A stretch of 64,000 bases of DNA from Rhizobium favelukesii (lineage in GTDB: Bacteria; Pseudomonadota; Alphaproteobacteria; Rhizobiales; Rhizobiaceae): positions 620,001 to 684,000 of the forward strand of contig NZ_HG916855.1 in NCBI RefSeq assembly GCF_000577275.2, read 5' to 3'. A program made the position numbers and the translations under genes. Position 1 is the stretch's first letter. Each line of letters starts with the position of its first letter. The notes beneath the pieces were generated by a model. The model saw nothing but the letters and a program-made list of their open reading frames with translations. It ran no database searches and had not been told where the DNA came from. Below, piece by piece: positions 28,348 through 37,390 of the stretch.

Positions 28348-28660
28348 TCTCTCCCGGGTCGCCGCTTTCCGCGTTCAAGCGCGTCGTGATGACGACGAAG
28401 CTTTTGCGGAAGCCGCAAATCGCCATCTCAGTGAAGGCTTGCCAGTAGCGGAGATCCAACAGGCCATCGAGTGCACGGACTGGAGATACGTGCTCGAGAA
28501 CTGCGGTGACCAAATCGAGCTTTCGCGCCTATCCGATCTCAAGGCCTGGTACTTCCAATTGGTCGACCAGATCGAAGAGAACCTTGAGGGTATCCTCCAG
28601 GTTATACCAGCGAGCGCAGAGTGCGACTCACTTGGGATTCCCGAATCGGTGAAAATCTGA
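28331..28660 (+). CDS. Unknown protein, second of the paralogous pair
   Basis: The protein has 109 residues from the ATG at 28331, inside the end of the preceding gene. It shares the core AIECTDWRYVLENCGDQI and LSRLSDLKAWYFQLVDQI with that protein. An IS630-type transposase starts 28 bases after its stop, so the original 3' end could have been changed by insertion. Function unknown. Confidence 0.55.
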   Translation: MHQSFDLSRVAAFRVQARRDDDEAFAEAANRHLSEGLPVAEIQQAIECTDWRYVLENCGDQIELSRLSDLKAWYFQLVDQIEENLEGILQVIPASAECDSLGIPESVKI

Positions 28661-28687
28661 ATCCATGGGGCAAACGGGAGGTTTGCA

Positions 28688-29748
28688 ATGGGTTCGGCGA
28701 TTGCATTGCGCGATGATTTTGATGGTCCTGCTCTGCGGCAGTTCGCGAAAGGGACCAAGGATGCCGCTCAAGCGCGGCGGCTTCTGGCGTTGGCGGAAAT
28801 TTATGACGGCGGCTCGCGTACAGATGCGGCCCGGATCGGGGGCGTGACCTTGCAGATTGTTCGCGACTGGGTCGTTCGTTTCAATGAGCACGGGTCGGCC
28901 GGGCTCCTCAACGGCAAGGCTCCCGGCAATCGGCCCAAGCTGAATGATGATCAGCGCCAGGCCTTGGCCAAGATTGTAGAGCGTGGTCCGATCCCGGCTA
29001 TCCACGGTGTCGTTCGGTGGCGGCGCAAGGATCTGGTCCAATGGATCTTCCAGGAATTCCGGATCTCGATGGACGAGACCACGGTTGGTCGCGAATTGAA
29101 GGCTCTCGGCTTTGCCAAGCTGTCTGCCCGGCCGCGCCACTACGCCCAGAATGAACCCGAAGTGGACGCTTTTAAAAAGAGTTCCCTGCCGCATTGGCAG
29201 CCATCAGAAGCAGCCTCCCGAAGAATACCGAGATCGAACTCTGGTGGGCCGACGAGGCGCGCATAGGTCAGAAAAACAAGATCACCCGCCGATGGGCTCG
29301 CCGTGGCACCCGACCTTCAGCGCCGCTGGATCAACGGACGATGTGGGCGTACATCTTCGGTGCCATCTGCCCCAAGAAAGGTAAGGGCGCGGGCCTCGTA
29401 TTGCCCTATTGCGATACCGACGCCATGAATCAACATCTGCTGGAAATCAGCCAGGCAGTCGATGACGGCGCTCACGCGGTCCTCATCCTCGATCAAGCCG
29501 GATGGCACGTCACGCCGAAGCTCAGCGTCCCTGACAACATCACATTGCTGTTCTTGCCGCCGCGTTCGCCTGAATTGAACCCTGTCGAAAACGTCTGGCA
29601 GTTTATGAGGGACAACTGGCTGTCGAACCGCATCTTCACAGACTACGAGGACATCGTCGCTCACTGCTGTGCCGCCTGGAACAAACTCGTCGCGCAACCC
29701 TGGAAGATAATGTCCATTGGACTGCGCGAGTGGGCGCATCGGTTTTGA
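28688..29748 (+). mobile_element. IS630-family transposase (second type) with a frame change
   Basis: The first frame (ATG at 28688) carries the helix-turn-helix part: RRLLALAEIYDGGSRTDAAR, VRDWVVRFNEHGSAGLLNGK and ISMDETTVGRELKALGFAKL. Near 29178 (tttaaaaag) the reading must shift by minus one, giving AFKKEFPAALAAIR, to enter the DDE part: IELWWADEARIGQKNK, AVLILDQAGWHVTPK and LLFLPPRSPELNPVENVW. All catalytic residues are present. The shift may be programmed or a mutation. It is a different subtype from the element at 24938. Terminal repeats were not found by eye. Confidence 0.78.
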
Positions 29749-29751
29749 TCA

Positions 29752-30138
29752 ATGCATGTTGGTATTAGCGAAGTCCAAGGCAGCCCTAAGGCGATGCTTC
29801 GGCTTCTGGAGGCGCGAGAGGAACTCGGCCGTTATTGCCACGAAGCCTATATCGATGGACTTCGTGTCCAGCGATTTCTTCTGCCGGAGGACGAACCGCC
29901 AGCGCCTGACCTGGATATTCAAGGGGTTCTCGCACGCGCGGGAATGACGTGGGATGGCGGTTTCGAAGTCGAAGCTGCTCCTGGCGAAAACGCGAAACTG
30001 TTTACGGACGCTTGCGCGCTGTGGGCGTGGGAGACGTTTCGTATTCTTAGCGGTTATGCGACTTTTGCAGCGAAGGACCGTGCGACCTCGGCGGCTTCCA
30101 GGGCAGCCTCCAAGCGAGCCGAGGTCTTGTATGGATAG
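29752..30138 (+). CDS. Unknown protein next to the IS630 element
   Basis: The frame gives 128 residues from the ATG at 29752, 3 bases after the transposase stop; the real start may be lost to the insertion or lie at 29794. The body has LEAREELGRYCHEAYIDG, a proline-rich turn (EDEPPAPDLDIQGVL) and an Ala/Arg-rich helical tail. No family was recognised. Its 3' end overlaps a minus-strand gene by 85 bases. Confidence 0.4.
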   Translation: MHVGISEVQGSPKAMLRLLEAREELGRYCHEAYIDGLRVQRFLLPEDEPPAPDLDIQGVLARAGMTWDGGFEVEAAPGENAKLFTDACALWAWETFRILSGYATFAAKDRATSAASRAASKRAEVLYG

Positions 30139-30266
30139 TGCTTCCAACACCACCAGTCGTCGCGTTCTCCCTTGACAAAACTGAAGCCAGCCCAGTCCCC
30201 GCAATGGCATTTCCGGCCGACGAGTGTGGGAGCACGCTGCAGTGTCGGCCGATCGATGTCGTTCAT
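30054..30266 (-). CDS. Small Cys/Trp-rich protein, possible metal site, unknown
   Basis: The protein has 70 residues from the ATG at 30266 with aggagg upstream. The core has RKCHCGDWAGFSFVKGERDD followed by WWCWKHYPYK. Two Cys in CHC, a Cys in WWCWKH and two His could bind a metal ion, as in small zinc ribbons; this is inference. The start overlaps the stop of the upstream minus-strand gene (ATGA). It is the last of four overlapping genes. Confidence 0.55.
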   Translation of the reverse strand: MNDIDRPTLQRAPTLVGRKCHCGDWAGFSFVKGERDDWWCWKHYPYKTSARLEAALEAAEVARSFAAKVA

Positions 30267-30580
30267 AATCCCTCCTTGAGGACCCAACCCGTCTTGGTTC
30301 TTTTCCACCCGCGTTTGGCGGCTCTAAGATCAGCCTCGGCTGTCGCTTTCCGTTTCGCGTCCAGCAGACCATCTGCCCAAACCGTTATGCGGAAACGACC
30401 GACGGCGAAGATGTATCGGTCGGTGTCCGCTCTGCGCCCCGAAGCATAGCCCGCTCGGAAGAGCTTCTTTGCGAGGCTGATGTTGACCCTGTTCTCGAAG
30501 TTCGGTCCCTGAGCCTGCCACCATTTACGAAAGGCGGTCTCGAAATTCGGCTTTGCTGTCCGGCTAGTCCTGTCCAGCAC
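30263..30580 (-). CDS. Unknown basic protein, third of a four-gene run
   Basis: The protein has 105 residues from a GTG at 30580, six bases after gggagg; a TTG at 30598 is an alternative. It contains KPNFETAFRKWWQAQGPNFE, AKKLFRAGYASGRRADTDRY and a basic C-terminal part with RAAKRGWKRTKTGW. No family was recognised. It overlaps both neighbours by a few bases, so the run is probably translated together. Confidence 0.5.
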   Translation of the reverse strand: MLDRTSRTAKPNFETAFRKWWQAQGPNFENRVNISLAKKLFRAGYASGRRADTDRYIFAVGRFRITVWADGLLDAKRKATAEADLRAAKRGWKRTKTGWVLKEGL

Positions 30581-30785
30581 GTTCAACCTCCCGATCAAAC
30601 GTGGGCGTCCATCCCCGCGTCATTCCGCGGCTCATTGCTGCCTCGGCCAATGCCAGTTGCATGCGCAAATGCTTGATGTCACCGAGCAGTGTCGCGATGG
30701 TCGCCTTGGCATCTTCGTCGTGGAAGGCGAGGGCGGCTTCAACCTCAAAGGCGACGTCCATTTGCTTTGCGGGCTTAATCGACAT
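30564..30785 (-). CDS. Small helical protein of a repeated local family (MSRGMTRGW motif)
   Basis: The protein has 73 residues from the ATG at 30785, which overlaps the stop of the gene upstream. ALAFHDEDAKATIATLLGDI and HLRMQLALAEAAMSRGMTRG recur in diverged form at 32094 and 60069 in this window. The predicted shape is two helices. The family function is unknown; the three copies argue that it is a real protein family. Confidence 0.6.
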   Translation of the reverse strand: MSIKPAKQMDVAFEVEAALAFHDEDAKATIATLLGDIKHLRMQLALAEAAMSRGMTRGWTPTFDREVERAGQD

Positions 30786-31137
30786 GGCCCGCTTCTCGAA
30801 CGACGTCATAGAAGGCCTGCACGACGTCGCTCGCATCTCCGGCGCATTGGAACCAGACCGGTTTGCGCATCACGATGCTGGAACCGACGGCATTGAAGTA
30901 GCCACAGGCTCTCTTTGTGGCGGGGTCGACCGCAATGTCGAAATAGCCGAGCGGGCCTCCGGAAGCCATGTCGTAGGCGTTGGCAGAATAGAGGCTCCAG
31001 CCCTGGTAGTTGGGCATCATTATCATGATTGCCATTAGAAGCGGATGGATTTCGGCCATTGTCGCTTCCGTTGGCGGCGTCCAGTAAGTACCTGTGATGT
31101 CTTGAGCGCGCAGCTTTGCGATCGGCATGTGTGGCAT
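30775..31137 (-). CDS. Unknown protein, first of a four-gene minus-strand run
   Basis: The protein has 120 residues from the ATG at 31137 (an upstream start at 31155 is possible). It has PHMPIAKLRAQDITGTYWT, PLLMAIMIMMPNYQGWSLYS, YFDIAVDPATKRACGYFNAV and DASDVVQAFYDVVREAGH. The look is of a small folded domain and not of a membrane protein. No family was recognised. Its stop overlaps the next start, so it heads a compact cluster of small genes. Confidence 0.5.
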   Translation of the reverse strand: MPHMPIAKLRAQDITGTYWTPPTEATMAEIHPLLMAIMIMMPNYQGWSLYSANAYDMASGGPLGYFDIAVDPATKRACGYFNAVGSSIVMRKPVWFQCAGDASDVVQAFYDVVREAGHVD

Positions 31138-31301
31138 GGCCGTCGTCCTCTTCAATGGATCGGATGTTCCTATTATGTTCTCTTTTGTGGCCCAGTCAAC
31201 ATTCGGATATGACGAGACAAGGAAAACTCATTCGAGGGCCAGCTCAACGAGGACGATCGCTCGGAGTTCCTCCGGAGGCGATTTGTCCTGGCTCCTGGTG
31301 A

Positions 31302-31701
31302 TTACTCTTGAGCATGTGCCAGCGACACTAGATCACCAGACTCATAGACCGTGAAAATGTTCTTATGCTCGATTGTGCCGTCGCTTGTTTCGATCTTGAT
31401 ATTCGAAATCCCCTCGGGCCGCACACGGAGCACATCCGGTAGTCAGTTAGTCGCCGGGCGACGGATCTATATATGTCTATCGCCTCGCCGTGGCCTGCTT
31501 CCATGACCTCGGCGTGATCCAACGTCTTGGGGATTTTTTCCGCGCCGGCATCCCCCAGCCTTCGACTTCGTCTCCCTTCGGTAACACGACGTAGCGAAGA
31601 CCGTCATCGTGGATGTACTGGGAGTAAATTTCGACCATTCCTGAGCCTGCGTCCGACCGCGTTAGGCCCCGATAGTGAGCCGCACAAAAGAAACCCGGCA
31701 A
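31302..31701 (-). pseudogene. Decayed unknown gene in three frames
   Basis: The minus strand gives RGLTRSDAGSGMVEIYSQYI and VVLPKGDEVEGWG in one frame, TLDHAEVMEAGHGEAIDIYR and SVARRLTDYRMC in a second, and VRPEGISNIKIETSDGTIEH and ENIFTVYESGDL-like text in a third. The pieces follow each other without gap, so a single gene has taken two frameshifts. No family was recognised. Confidence 0.4.
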
Positions 31702-32093
31702 ACGGTTCTTGGCAGACGCATTACGTACTTAACAGCTATTGCAAAGGCGGCACGTCAAGCGCGCATGTGCCTTATTCCTATAGGATGCGGCCCGTCCGCA
31801 TCCGCCGATGATCTGGAGTGCGATCCTGAGAAAAGGAGTCCATTCAACGGTAGTCGTTGGCTTTTCAGAGCCAAGCTGCAGTCGTACAACTTCTGCGCGC
31901 ACCTATCGACAGACCGGTCATCGGACGATTTCGACTCCCAACCAGAGTCCCAAGTGTTCGGGTTGAAGGAATCACTGGGCTCTGCCACCATTCGCCGGTT
32001 CCCTTGATTCCGGAACGAGTCGTCAATGTTGGGCGTGAACCATGACGTCTGCGAATGATCCTGTCTAAGCCAGAAACCGCGAGGGAAAACGCG
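31702..32093. other. No recognisable gene
   Basis: About 390 bases between a decayed gene and the next small gene; the plus-strand frame at 31675-32007 has no match or start signal. Confidence 0.4.
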
Positions 32094-32291
32094 ATGACAG
32101 CCGCCGAGAAAAGGCTAGACCTTCAGTACGATGCCGTTGAACAAGCGATTGCTTGGCACTCGGGTAACATGAGGGCAGCCATTGTCACGCTGATCGACGA
32201 CTGCAAGCACCTTAGAGATCAGCTCGACACCGCACAGAAATGCATGAGCAAAGGCCTGACACGAGGTTGGGTTCCAAGTCCGGAGCGCTAG
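32094..32291 (+). CDS. Small helical protein, second copy of the TRGW-motif family
   Basis: The protein has 65 residues from the ATG at 32094, with gaggg 7 bases upstream. EQAIAWHSGNMRAAIVTLID and HLRDQLDTAQKCMSKGLTRG line up with the 30564-30785 protein, including the final TRGW-P. Sequence divergence is large, so the copies are old. Function unknown. Confidence 0.6.
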   Translation: MTAAEKRLDLQYDAVEQAIAWHSGNMRAAIVTLIDDCKHLRDQLDTAQKCMSKGLTRGWVPSPER

Positions 32292-32400
32292 AGTGATGAT
32301 CGGCGGGTATTCGTGTGCCGCAGAGCAGGTACTCGATTCCCGTCGTTCTTTAGCGGACGCTAATCGCCTATATCACCCCCTTCAGACACGAAGGAACAAC

Positions 32401-32577
32401 ATGACAAAGAAGCTGAACTCGTTGGAAGCGACAAGGGACTGCGTCTTGACGGCCCGTCCGTTCAAGGGAGCTTTCATGTACATGGCTGTTGCTGTTGCCG
32501 TCACGGCCTGGTCGGTGACGGAAACGCATAAAGCGCCGATCCCTGCGGACGAACAGGTCGCGACCGTCATTCACTGA
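32401..32577 (+). CDS. Small single-helix membrane protein, unknown
   Basis: The protein has 58 residues from the ATG at 32401 (ribosome site aagga). A hydrophobic run near residues 23-40 (GAFMYMAVAVAVTAW) suggests one membrane helix; the tail is hydrophilic. No family was recognised. It converges with a minus-strand gene at its end. Confidence 0.4.
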   Translation: MTKKLNSLEATRDCVLTARPFKGAFMYMAVAVAVTAWSVTETHKAPIPADEQVATVIH

Positions 32578-32821
32578 GAAATCTTCGAAGGTAAGACTTA
32601 GGCACCAAGCGACCTAGTGGGCGGTTGAATTTAGACGGAAAGTACTTCGAGATGCTGCCCTCTCGACTGGCGTTTTCCGCTTCCCAACCGAATTTCCAAG
32701 CATCATGGCGCGCCACCCAGTCACCGAGTGCGACTTCGTCTTCCTTGGGTAGGCGTTCCGGCTTGAGATAGGGGTTTTCGTGGACCTTGAGGCCAAGAAT
32801 GCGTGCCCTACGCCATATCAT
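32567..32821 (-). CDS. Unknown small protein
   Basis: The protein has 84 residues from the ATG at 32821 with ggag close upstream. The text ARILGLKVHENPYLKPERLP and DEVALGDWVARHDAWKFGWE is well mixed and protein-like, followed by a basic end (GRLVPKSYLRRFL). No family was recognised. The ends of this gene and the plus-strand gene at 32401 overlap by 11 bases. Confidence 0.4.
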   Translation of the reverse strand: MIWRRARILGLKVHENPYLKPERLPKEDEVALGDWVARHDAWKFGWEAENASREGSISKYFPSKFNRPLGRLVPKSYLRRFLSE

Positions 32822-32984
32822 TGCTCCGCTAAAGGACTGCGACTTGCAGCATCGCCAACATGGCGATTGGAAGTATCCGGGCTTCGCGCGAAATCGCCGG
32901 TTCAAAATCTCACAGGGCAAGATCGTACATGGGGCCGGAACCAACCGTCCTCAATGAAGTTTTTTGTAAAACGCGGAGGATGTC

Positions 32985-33332
32985 ATGCAGATCACAGGGA
33001 CACGTATAGCACCAGAAGGTCAGATGATTGCCGTCGAGTTTTTGGGGGAGGGTGGCGAGTATATCTCAGTCGTCATGAGCAATGCCGACAACAGCATCGA
33101 CACAGAAAATGCCTTGCAGCATGCGCAGGCGCTTCTGGCCCAAGTCTCGAACTTCGGCAATGAGGTGGAGGCACCAATCAATCGGTATGATGCTCTGAGC
33201 AACGGCAACTTGGAAGAAAGCGTCGGAGGTCCAACTCAAGCGACGAGTCTCGATGCGGGCATGGACGATACTCCGAGCGATCTCGAGACATCAGCAACAC
33301 CGCCAACCCAATCGTCCAAAGTCCCCTTCTGA
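32985..33332 (+). CDS. Unknown acidic protein
   Basis: The protein has 115 residues, with gcggagga just before the ATG at 32985. The N-terminal half (GTRIAPEGQMIAVEFLGEGG, then YISVVMSN) is beta-like; the C-terminal third is low-complexity, rich in Thr, Asp and Pro (TPSDLETSATPPTQSSK), probably disordered. No family was recognised. Single gene. Confidence 0.45.
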   Translation: MQITGTRIAPEGQMIAVEFLGEGGEYISVVMSNADNSIDTENALQHAQALLAQVSNFGNEVEAPINRYDALSNGNLEESVGGPTQATSLDAGMDDTPSDLETSATPPTQSSKVPF

Positions 33333-33553
33333 GGCAGTCTGCAACAGTCCCGATAGAGCGTCGTAGCGGGCACCGAAGCCGTTTGGCAGGGTGGTAGTAG
33401 CCAAGGTTCTATTTGGCCACCGATTGCGATGGAACAAATCTATTAGTTGATTCATTAGCCGGGTGGTCGCCTGGTCCTTCCGAAGACGACTCTTCAGTTG
33501 CCAGCCCGGCGGCCGCAAATTGCTGTTATAACGATCATCACCTGGAGGATGCG

Positions 33554-33787
33554 ATGGTTTCTATCAGCCGACCCGACGTTCACAATGGACGCAAGCTTGT
33601 TCGCGGGGCTCCATATAGCCTCGCGCAGTTCAAGGAGAAGTATGCGCTCGATGACACCGAGGCATATAGGCTTTTCACAAAGTTCGGGCCGTCGTCAATC
33701 GATCTCGATGCCCTTATGGCAGCCCGCGATCGTAGGAAGCTCGCAGAGGAATTTATGCATAGGTCGCTTGGTCGGCGACTTGGATGA
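33554..33787 (+). CDS. Small protein resembling DUF3606-type sequences
   Basis: The protein has 77 residues, with ggagg five bases before the ATG at 33554. YSLAQFKEKYALDDTEAYRL then FTKFGPSSIDLDALMAAR recalls the short helical DUF3606-type proteins of rhizobia, but the match is weak. The C-terminal end is basic (RSLGRRLG). Intact by start and length. 33788-34038 shows no gene. Confidence 0.4.
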   Translation: MVSISRPDVHNGRKLVRGAPYSLAQFKEKYALDDTEAYRLFTKFGPSSIDLDALMAARDRRKLAEEFMHRSLGRRLG

Positions 33788-34038
33788 CCTATAGCTAGGT
33801 GTGCGGCCGCACATTAGATGTGCTGCAACTGCAGTTCCGCGGCGATGGAAGCAGAATGTGCATTGCATGGGAAACCGCAGTCAACCCATCACGGGTTCCC
33901 TCTCTGAGTGTCGGCCGTTTCCTTCAGGCCGCCAGTCCGAGGTCGGGGACGCAAAAATCGTTCAAGCTCCTTGATTTTTTGTAAGCCGCTTGCCACCTCA
34001 TCTGCGCATTTTTTCATTCATCTCGGTGAGGTCTCTGG

Positions 34039-35928
34039 GTGTCCCAAAATCAAGAAAAGCCAGTCGAAAGCCACGTCTTCGAAGCCGATGTTGCTCGCCT
34101 TCTCCACCTGATGGTGCACTCGGTCTACTCTGATAAGGACGTCTTCCTCCGCGAGCTGATTTCAAACGCTGCTGATGCCTGCGAGAAGCTGCGTTATGAG
34201 GCGATCGAAACACCGTCGCTGCTCGGAGGTGATGGGGAAGCACGGATCACACTTACCCTTGATGAGGAAGCCAATCGTCTCATCCTTGAAGACAACGGGA
34301 TTGGCATGAACCACGACGAGTTGATCGAGGCTCTCGGTACGATCGCTCGGTCTGGCACACGGGCCTTCATGGAACGGATCGGAGCCAACAAGCCCGGCGG
34401 CGAGGGGTCGCAGCTTATCGGGCAGTTCGGCGTCGGCTTCTACTCATGCTTCATGGTCGCCGAGCGCGTCGACGTCGCCTCTCGCCGTGCCGGATCGGAC
34501 AATGCGTGGCGGTGGTCGTCGGATGGCAAGGGCAGCTATGAGGTCACGCCGATCGACCCTGTTGACGCGCCAGCTCGTGGGACACGCATCACTCTCCATT
34601 TAATGGCGGATGCCAAGAACTACACATCCCGATGGACGATTGAACGTATCGTCAAGGAACAATCGGGCCACGTGCCCGTGGCAATCACCATTATCGTAAA
34701 GCCCGGCGGCGAGCCCGAGCGGATCACGGATGGCTCCGCACTCTGGACCAAGGCCAAAAATGACGTCTCAAAGGACGAGTACACCGACTTCTACCGCGGA
34801 GTGTCAGGTCAGTACGATGATCCGGCGCTGACTGTTCATTTCCGGGCCGAAGGAAGGCACGAATATACCGCACTGGCCTTCGTCCCCGGTTCCCAGCCGT
34901 TCGACATGTTCGACCCCGATCGCAAGGGGCGGATGAAGTTGTACGTGAAGCGGGTGTTTATCACCGACGATGCCGAGCTTATGCCGCGCTACCTTCGGTT
35001 TGTCCGTGGTCTCGTCGACACCTCTGATCTGCCTCTGAATGTCTCGCGCGAGATGATCCAGGAAAGCCCGATCTTGTCGGCTATCCGCAAGGGTGTAGCG
35101 AACCGCATTGTGACAGCGATCGAAAAGCTGGCGGAGAGTGAGCCTGAAACCTTCCGTACCCTTTGGGACAACTTCGGTGCGGTTATCAAGGAGGGCATCT
35201 ACGAGGATTTCGAACGCCGCTCCCAGTTGCTTGCGCTTTCGAGGTTCCGGACGACAACGTCAGGCGAAGGCTTCAGGTCGCTTGGCGAGTACGTGAAGGA
35301 CATGAAGAGCGAGCAAAGCGTCATCTATTACCTGGCGGGCGGCAACCTCGAACAGTTGAAGGCATCGCCGCAGTTGGAGGGTTTCCGTGCACGAGGAATA
35401 GAAGTCCTGTTGTTGACGGATTCCATCGATAGCTTCTGGACGATGAACGCCCCCGAATTTGAAGGGAAGGCGTTTAGGTCGGTAACGCAGGGCGCTGCCG
35501 ACCTGTCCCAAACCCCCAAGCTTGATGGGCAGTCTCTTGCTAGCCCTGAGGCATCTGCGGAGGCGGATGCGTTTGTAGAGTTTGCGAAGAAGACGTTGGC
35601 CGATCACGTCGCAGATGTTCGCGCCTCCGATCGATTGACAGAGAGTGCGGTGTGCCTTGTCGCGCCCGAGAACAGCTACGACCGCCAAATGGAGAAAATC
35701 CTCCAGAGTGCCGGCCGCCTGGACGCAGCGGCGAAGCCGATCCTCGAAATCAATCCCGCGCATCCGACGGTCGCCGCGATCACGTCAATGAAGGATGACG
35801 ACGGGTTCCGTGAGGACGCGACATATCTGCTTCTCGATGAAGCCCGCATTCTCGATGGGGACAAACCTACCGATCCCCGAGCGTTCGCCGAGCGTCTGGC
35901 CCGGGTTTTCGCGAGGACAGTGCGTTGA
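34039..35928 (+). CDS. htpG: HtpG chaperone (Hsp90 family)
   Basis: The protein has 629 residues from a GTG at 34039 with ggtgagg upstream. The N-terminal ATPase domain shows FLRELISNAADACEKLRYEA, EDNGIGMNHDEL and IGQFGVGFYSCFMVA. The middle domain has LKLYVKRVFITDD-like text (MKLYVKRVFITDDAELMPRY) and VDTSDLPLNVSREMIQES; the C-terminal dimerisation domain follows. Length is normal for bacterial HtpG. It acts in the cytoplasm as an ATP-driven chaperone. It stands alone among decayed genes, so it may be a second copy brought with the element; that is a guess. Confidence 0.95.
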   Translation: MSQNQEKPVESHVFEADVARLLHLMVHSVYSDKDVFLRELISNAADACEKLRYEAIETPSLLGGDGEARITLTLDEEANRLILEDNGIGMNHDELIEALGTIARSGTRAFMERIGANKPGGEGSQLIGQFGVGFYSCFMVAERVDVASRRAGSDNAWRWSSDGKGSYEVTPIDPVDAPARGTRITLHLMADAKNYTSRWTIERIVKEQSGHVPVAITIIVKPGGEPERITDGSALWTKAKNDVSKDEYTDFYRGVSGQYDDPALTVHFRAEGRHEYTALAFVPGSQPFDMFDPDRKGRMKLYVKRVFITDDAELMPRYLRFVRGLVDTSDLPLNVSREMIQESPILSAIRKGVANRIVTAIEKLAESEPETFRTLWDNFGAVIKEGIYEDFERRSQLLALSRFRTTTSGEGFRSLGEYVKDMKSEQSVIYYLAGGNLEQLKASPQLEGFRARGIEVLLLTDSIDSFWTMNAPEFEGKAFRSVTQGAADLSQTPKLDGQSLASPEASAEADAFVEFAKKTLADHVADVRASDRLTESAVCLVAPENSYDRQMEKILQSAGRLDAAAKPILEINPAHPTVAAITSMKDDDGFREDATYLLLDEARILDGDKPTDPRAFAERLARVFARTVR

Positions 35929-36002
35929 GGCGGACAATTTAGCAGGGCCTCTTCCCGGGACGTGGGTGCCGTCGCAACTGCGCGGGTGAGACCGGCGCAT
36001 AG

Positions 36003-36188
36003 TCACTGGGAGTTCGCAGCCATCGGTGCAAAGCGTTTTCGCAGGGATCGTTCAACTTCATCCGCTTCCCAGCGGATGGGATACGGCGCTTCCCAAGTCA
36101 GTCGCTGCAAGTCTTTCGGACTAAGGCCCTGGTATCCCAGCTGCTCAAGGCGAAGTTGAAGCAAACAGGCATCGGTCTGGACAACCAA
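36003..36188 (-). CDS. Possible small protein, unknown
   Basis: The minus-strand frame gives 61 residues, with LEQLGYQGLSPKDLQRLTWE and PIRWEADEVERSLRKRF, which reads protein-like. The only start is a TTG at 36188 without a clear ribosome site. It may be a fragment. The rest of 35929-36448 holds nothing recognised. Confidence 0.3.
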   Translation of the reverse strand: MVVQTDACLLQLRLEQLGYQGLSPKDLQRLTWEAPYPIRWEADEVERSLRKRFAPMAANSQ

Positions 36189-36448
36189 TCTGGCGGAACC
36201 GCCTAGCGGCGCGACCTACCGAGTTATCTCCGCGGAAAAGCGCTCGACCTGGGGGACAAAATCGCGGAGTTGGGTGGGCAGGGGAGGTACGTCGTGTTGA
36301 CCAAGGCGAGGAAACTGCCGCAGGATGCGTTTCTAGGTTTACCCCTCAATGATGCCATCCTGTTTCAACTTGCGAAGCTTTCGGCTCCAATCGGCGTGAC
36401 TTTTTCGGCCCTTGGGCGTTGTCTTCTCACAATCGAGAGGAGCGCACG

Positions 36449-36950
36449 ATGTCATCAAAGGCTACCGCCGCAAAGCAGCGCGAAATCCAGCAACAGGTCG
36501 AAAAGGCCGACAAGAAGGAGAGGTCGAAGCCATCAGGAGCGATGCAGGCCGGTGCACGAGACTATCCAGCGCCGCCGTTCCCGAAAGCCCATCAGGCTAA
36601 GCCCGGCTCAGAAGCGGATCTTCCACTCGCACCGATGTACGACGCGCCGTTCTACAAGGGCTCCGAAAAGCTGAAGAACAAGGTCGCGCTCATCACCGGT
36701 GGCGACTCTGGTATCGGCCGGTCGGTGGCAATCCTGTTCGCACGCGAAGGGGCAGACGTCGCTATCGTCCACCTTGACGAGGATAAGGATGCGGCGGACA
36801 CCAAGGCGGCCGTCGAAAGAGAAGGCCACAAGTGCCTCGTGATCAAGGGCGACGTCAAGGATCCAAAGTTCTGCCGTGACGCCGTCGCGAAGACCGCCAA
36901 GAAGTTCTCGCGCCTCGACATTTTGGTTAACAATGGAGCGCAAGCGCCGT
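36449..36950 (+). pseudogene. Short-chain dehydrogenase/reductase, cut by the IS91-like element
   Basis: The ATG at 36449 follows gagaggag. A long N-terminal extension (QAGARDYPAPPFPKAHQAKP) precedes a Rossmann fold with the glycine motif ALITGGDSGIGRSVAILFAR, and then RLDILVNNGAQ. The catalytic Ser, Tyr and Lys should follow but are lost where the insertion begins at about 36950. The frame runs on to 37054 through element sequence. The extended form is typical of stress-related SDR proteins such as YghA/YhdG relatives. Confidence 0.75.
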
Positions 36951-37019
36951 TCTTACGATTTGGTGGGTGTATAGCGGAGGCCGGGGGAGCGGCGAGGCCT
37001 CGTGGCATCTTTGACCTGT

Positions 37020-37037
37020 TATGCCGAGTTCGGCATA
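37020..37037. repeat. Palindrome near the left end of the IS91-like element
   Basis: tatgccga-gt-tcggcata is an 8-bp-arm palindrome. It shares its core with the hairpin at the other end. Confidence 0.55.
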
Positions 37038-37390
37038 ATGCAGAGCGTTTTTAGCGTGTCGTCGCGGGTATCGACGTTGACGAGCGCTCCGAGGCCGATG
37101 GCGACGGTGCGCTAAAAACGTGTTGGGCTAAGCCGCGGGCGCGAGTGGCGCTCTATGGGTATTGAATGGTGCCCGTCCAAGGAAAGGGCATCGCACAGTG
37201 GCGTGGATGCAGGGGTGGCGGGAGCGCGGGTGACGAAAGCAGCGCAGATTTCGGGTTCGAAAGAGGTAACGATTGACGCTGTAGCCTGCCGGAAGACGCT
37301 GGTGGGCGCGACGACGCACACTTTCGCGGGATCGGCCCGGTTGGCCGGCCGAACGGGGCGATGCGGCGACGATGAAAGTGCTGCGCTTCT

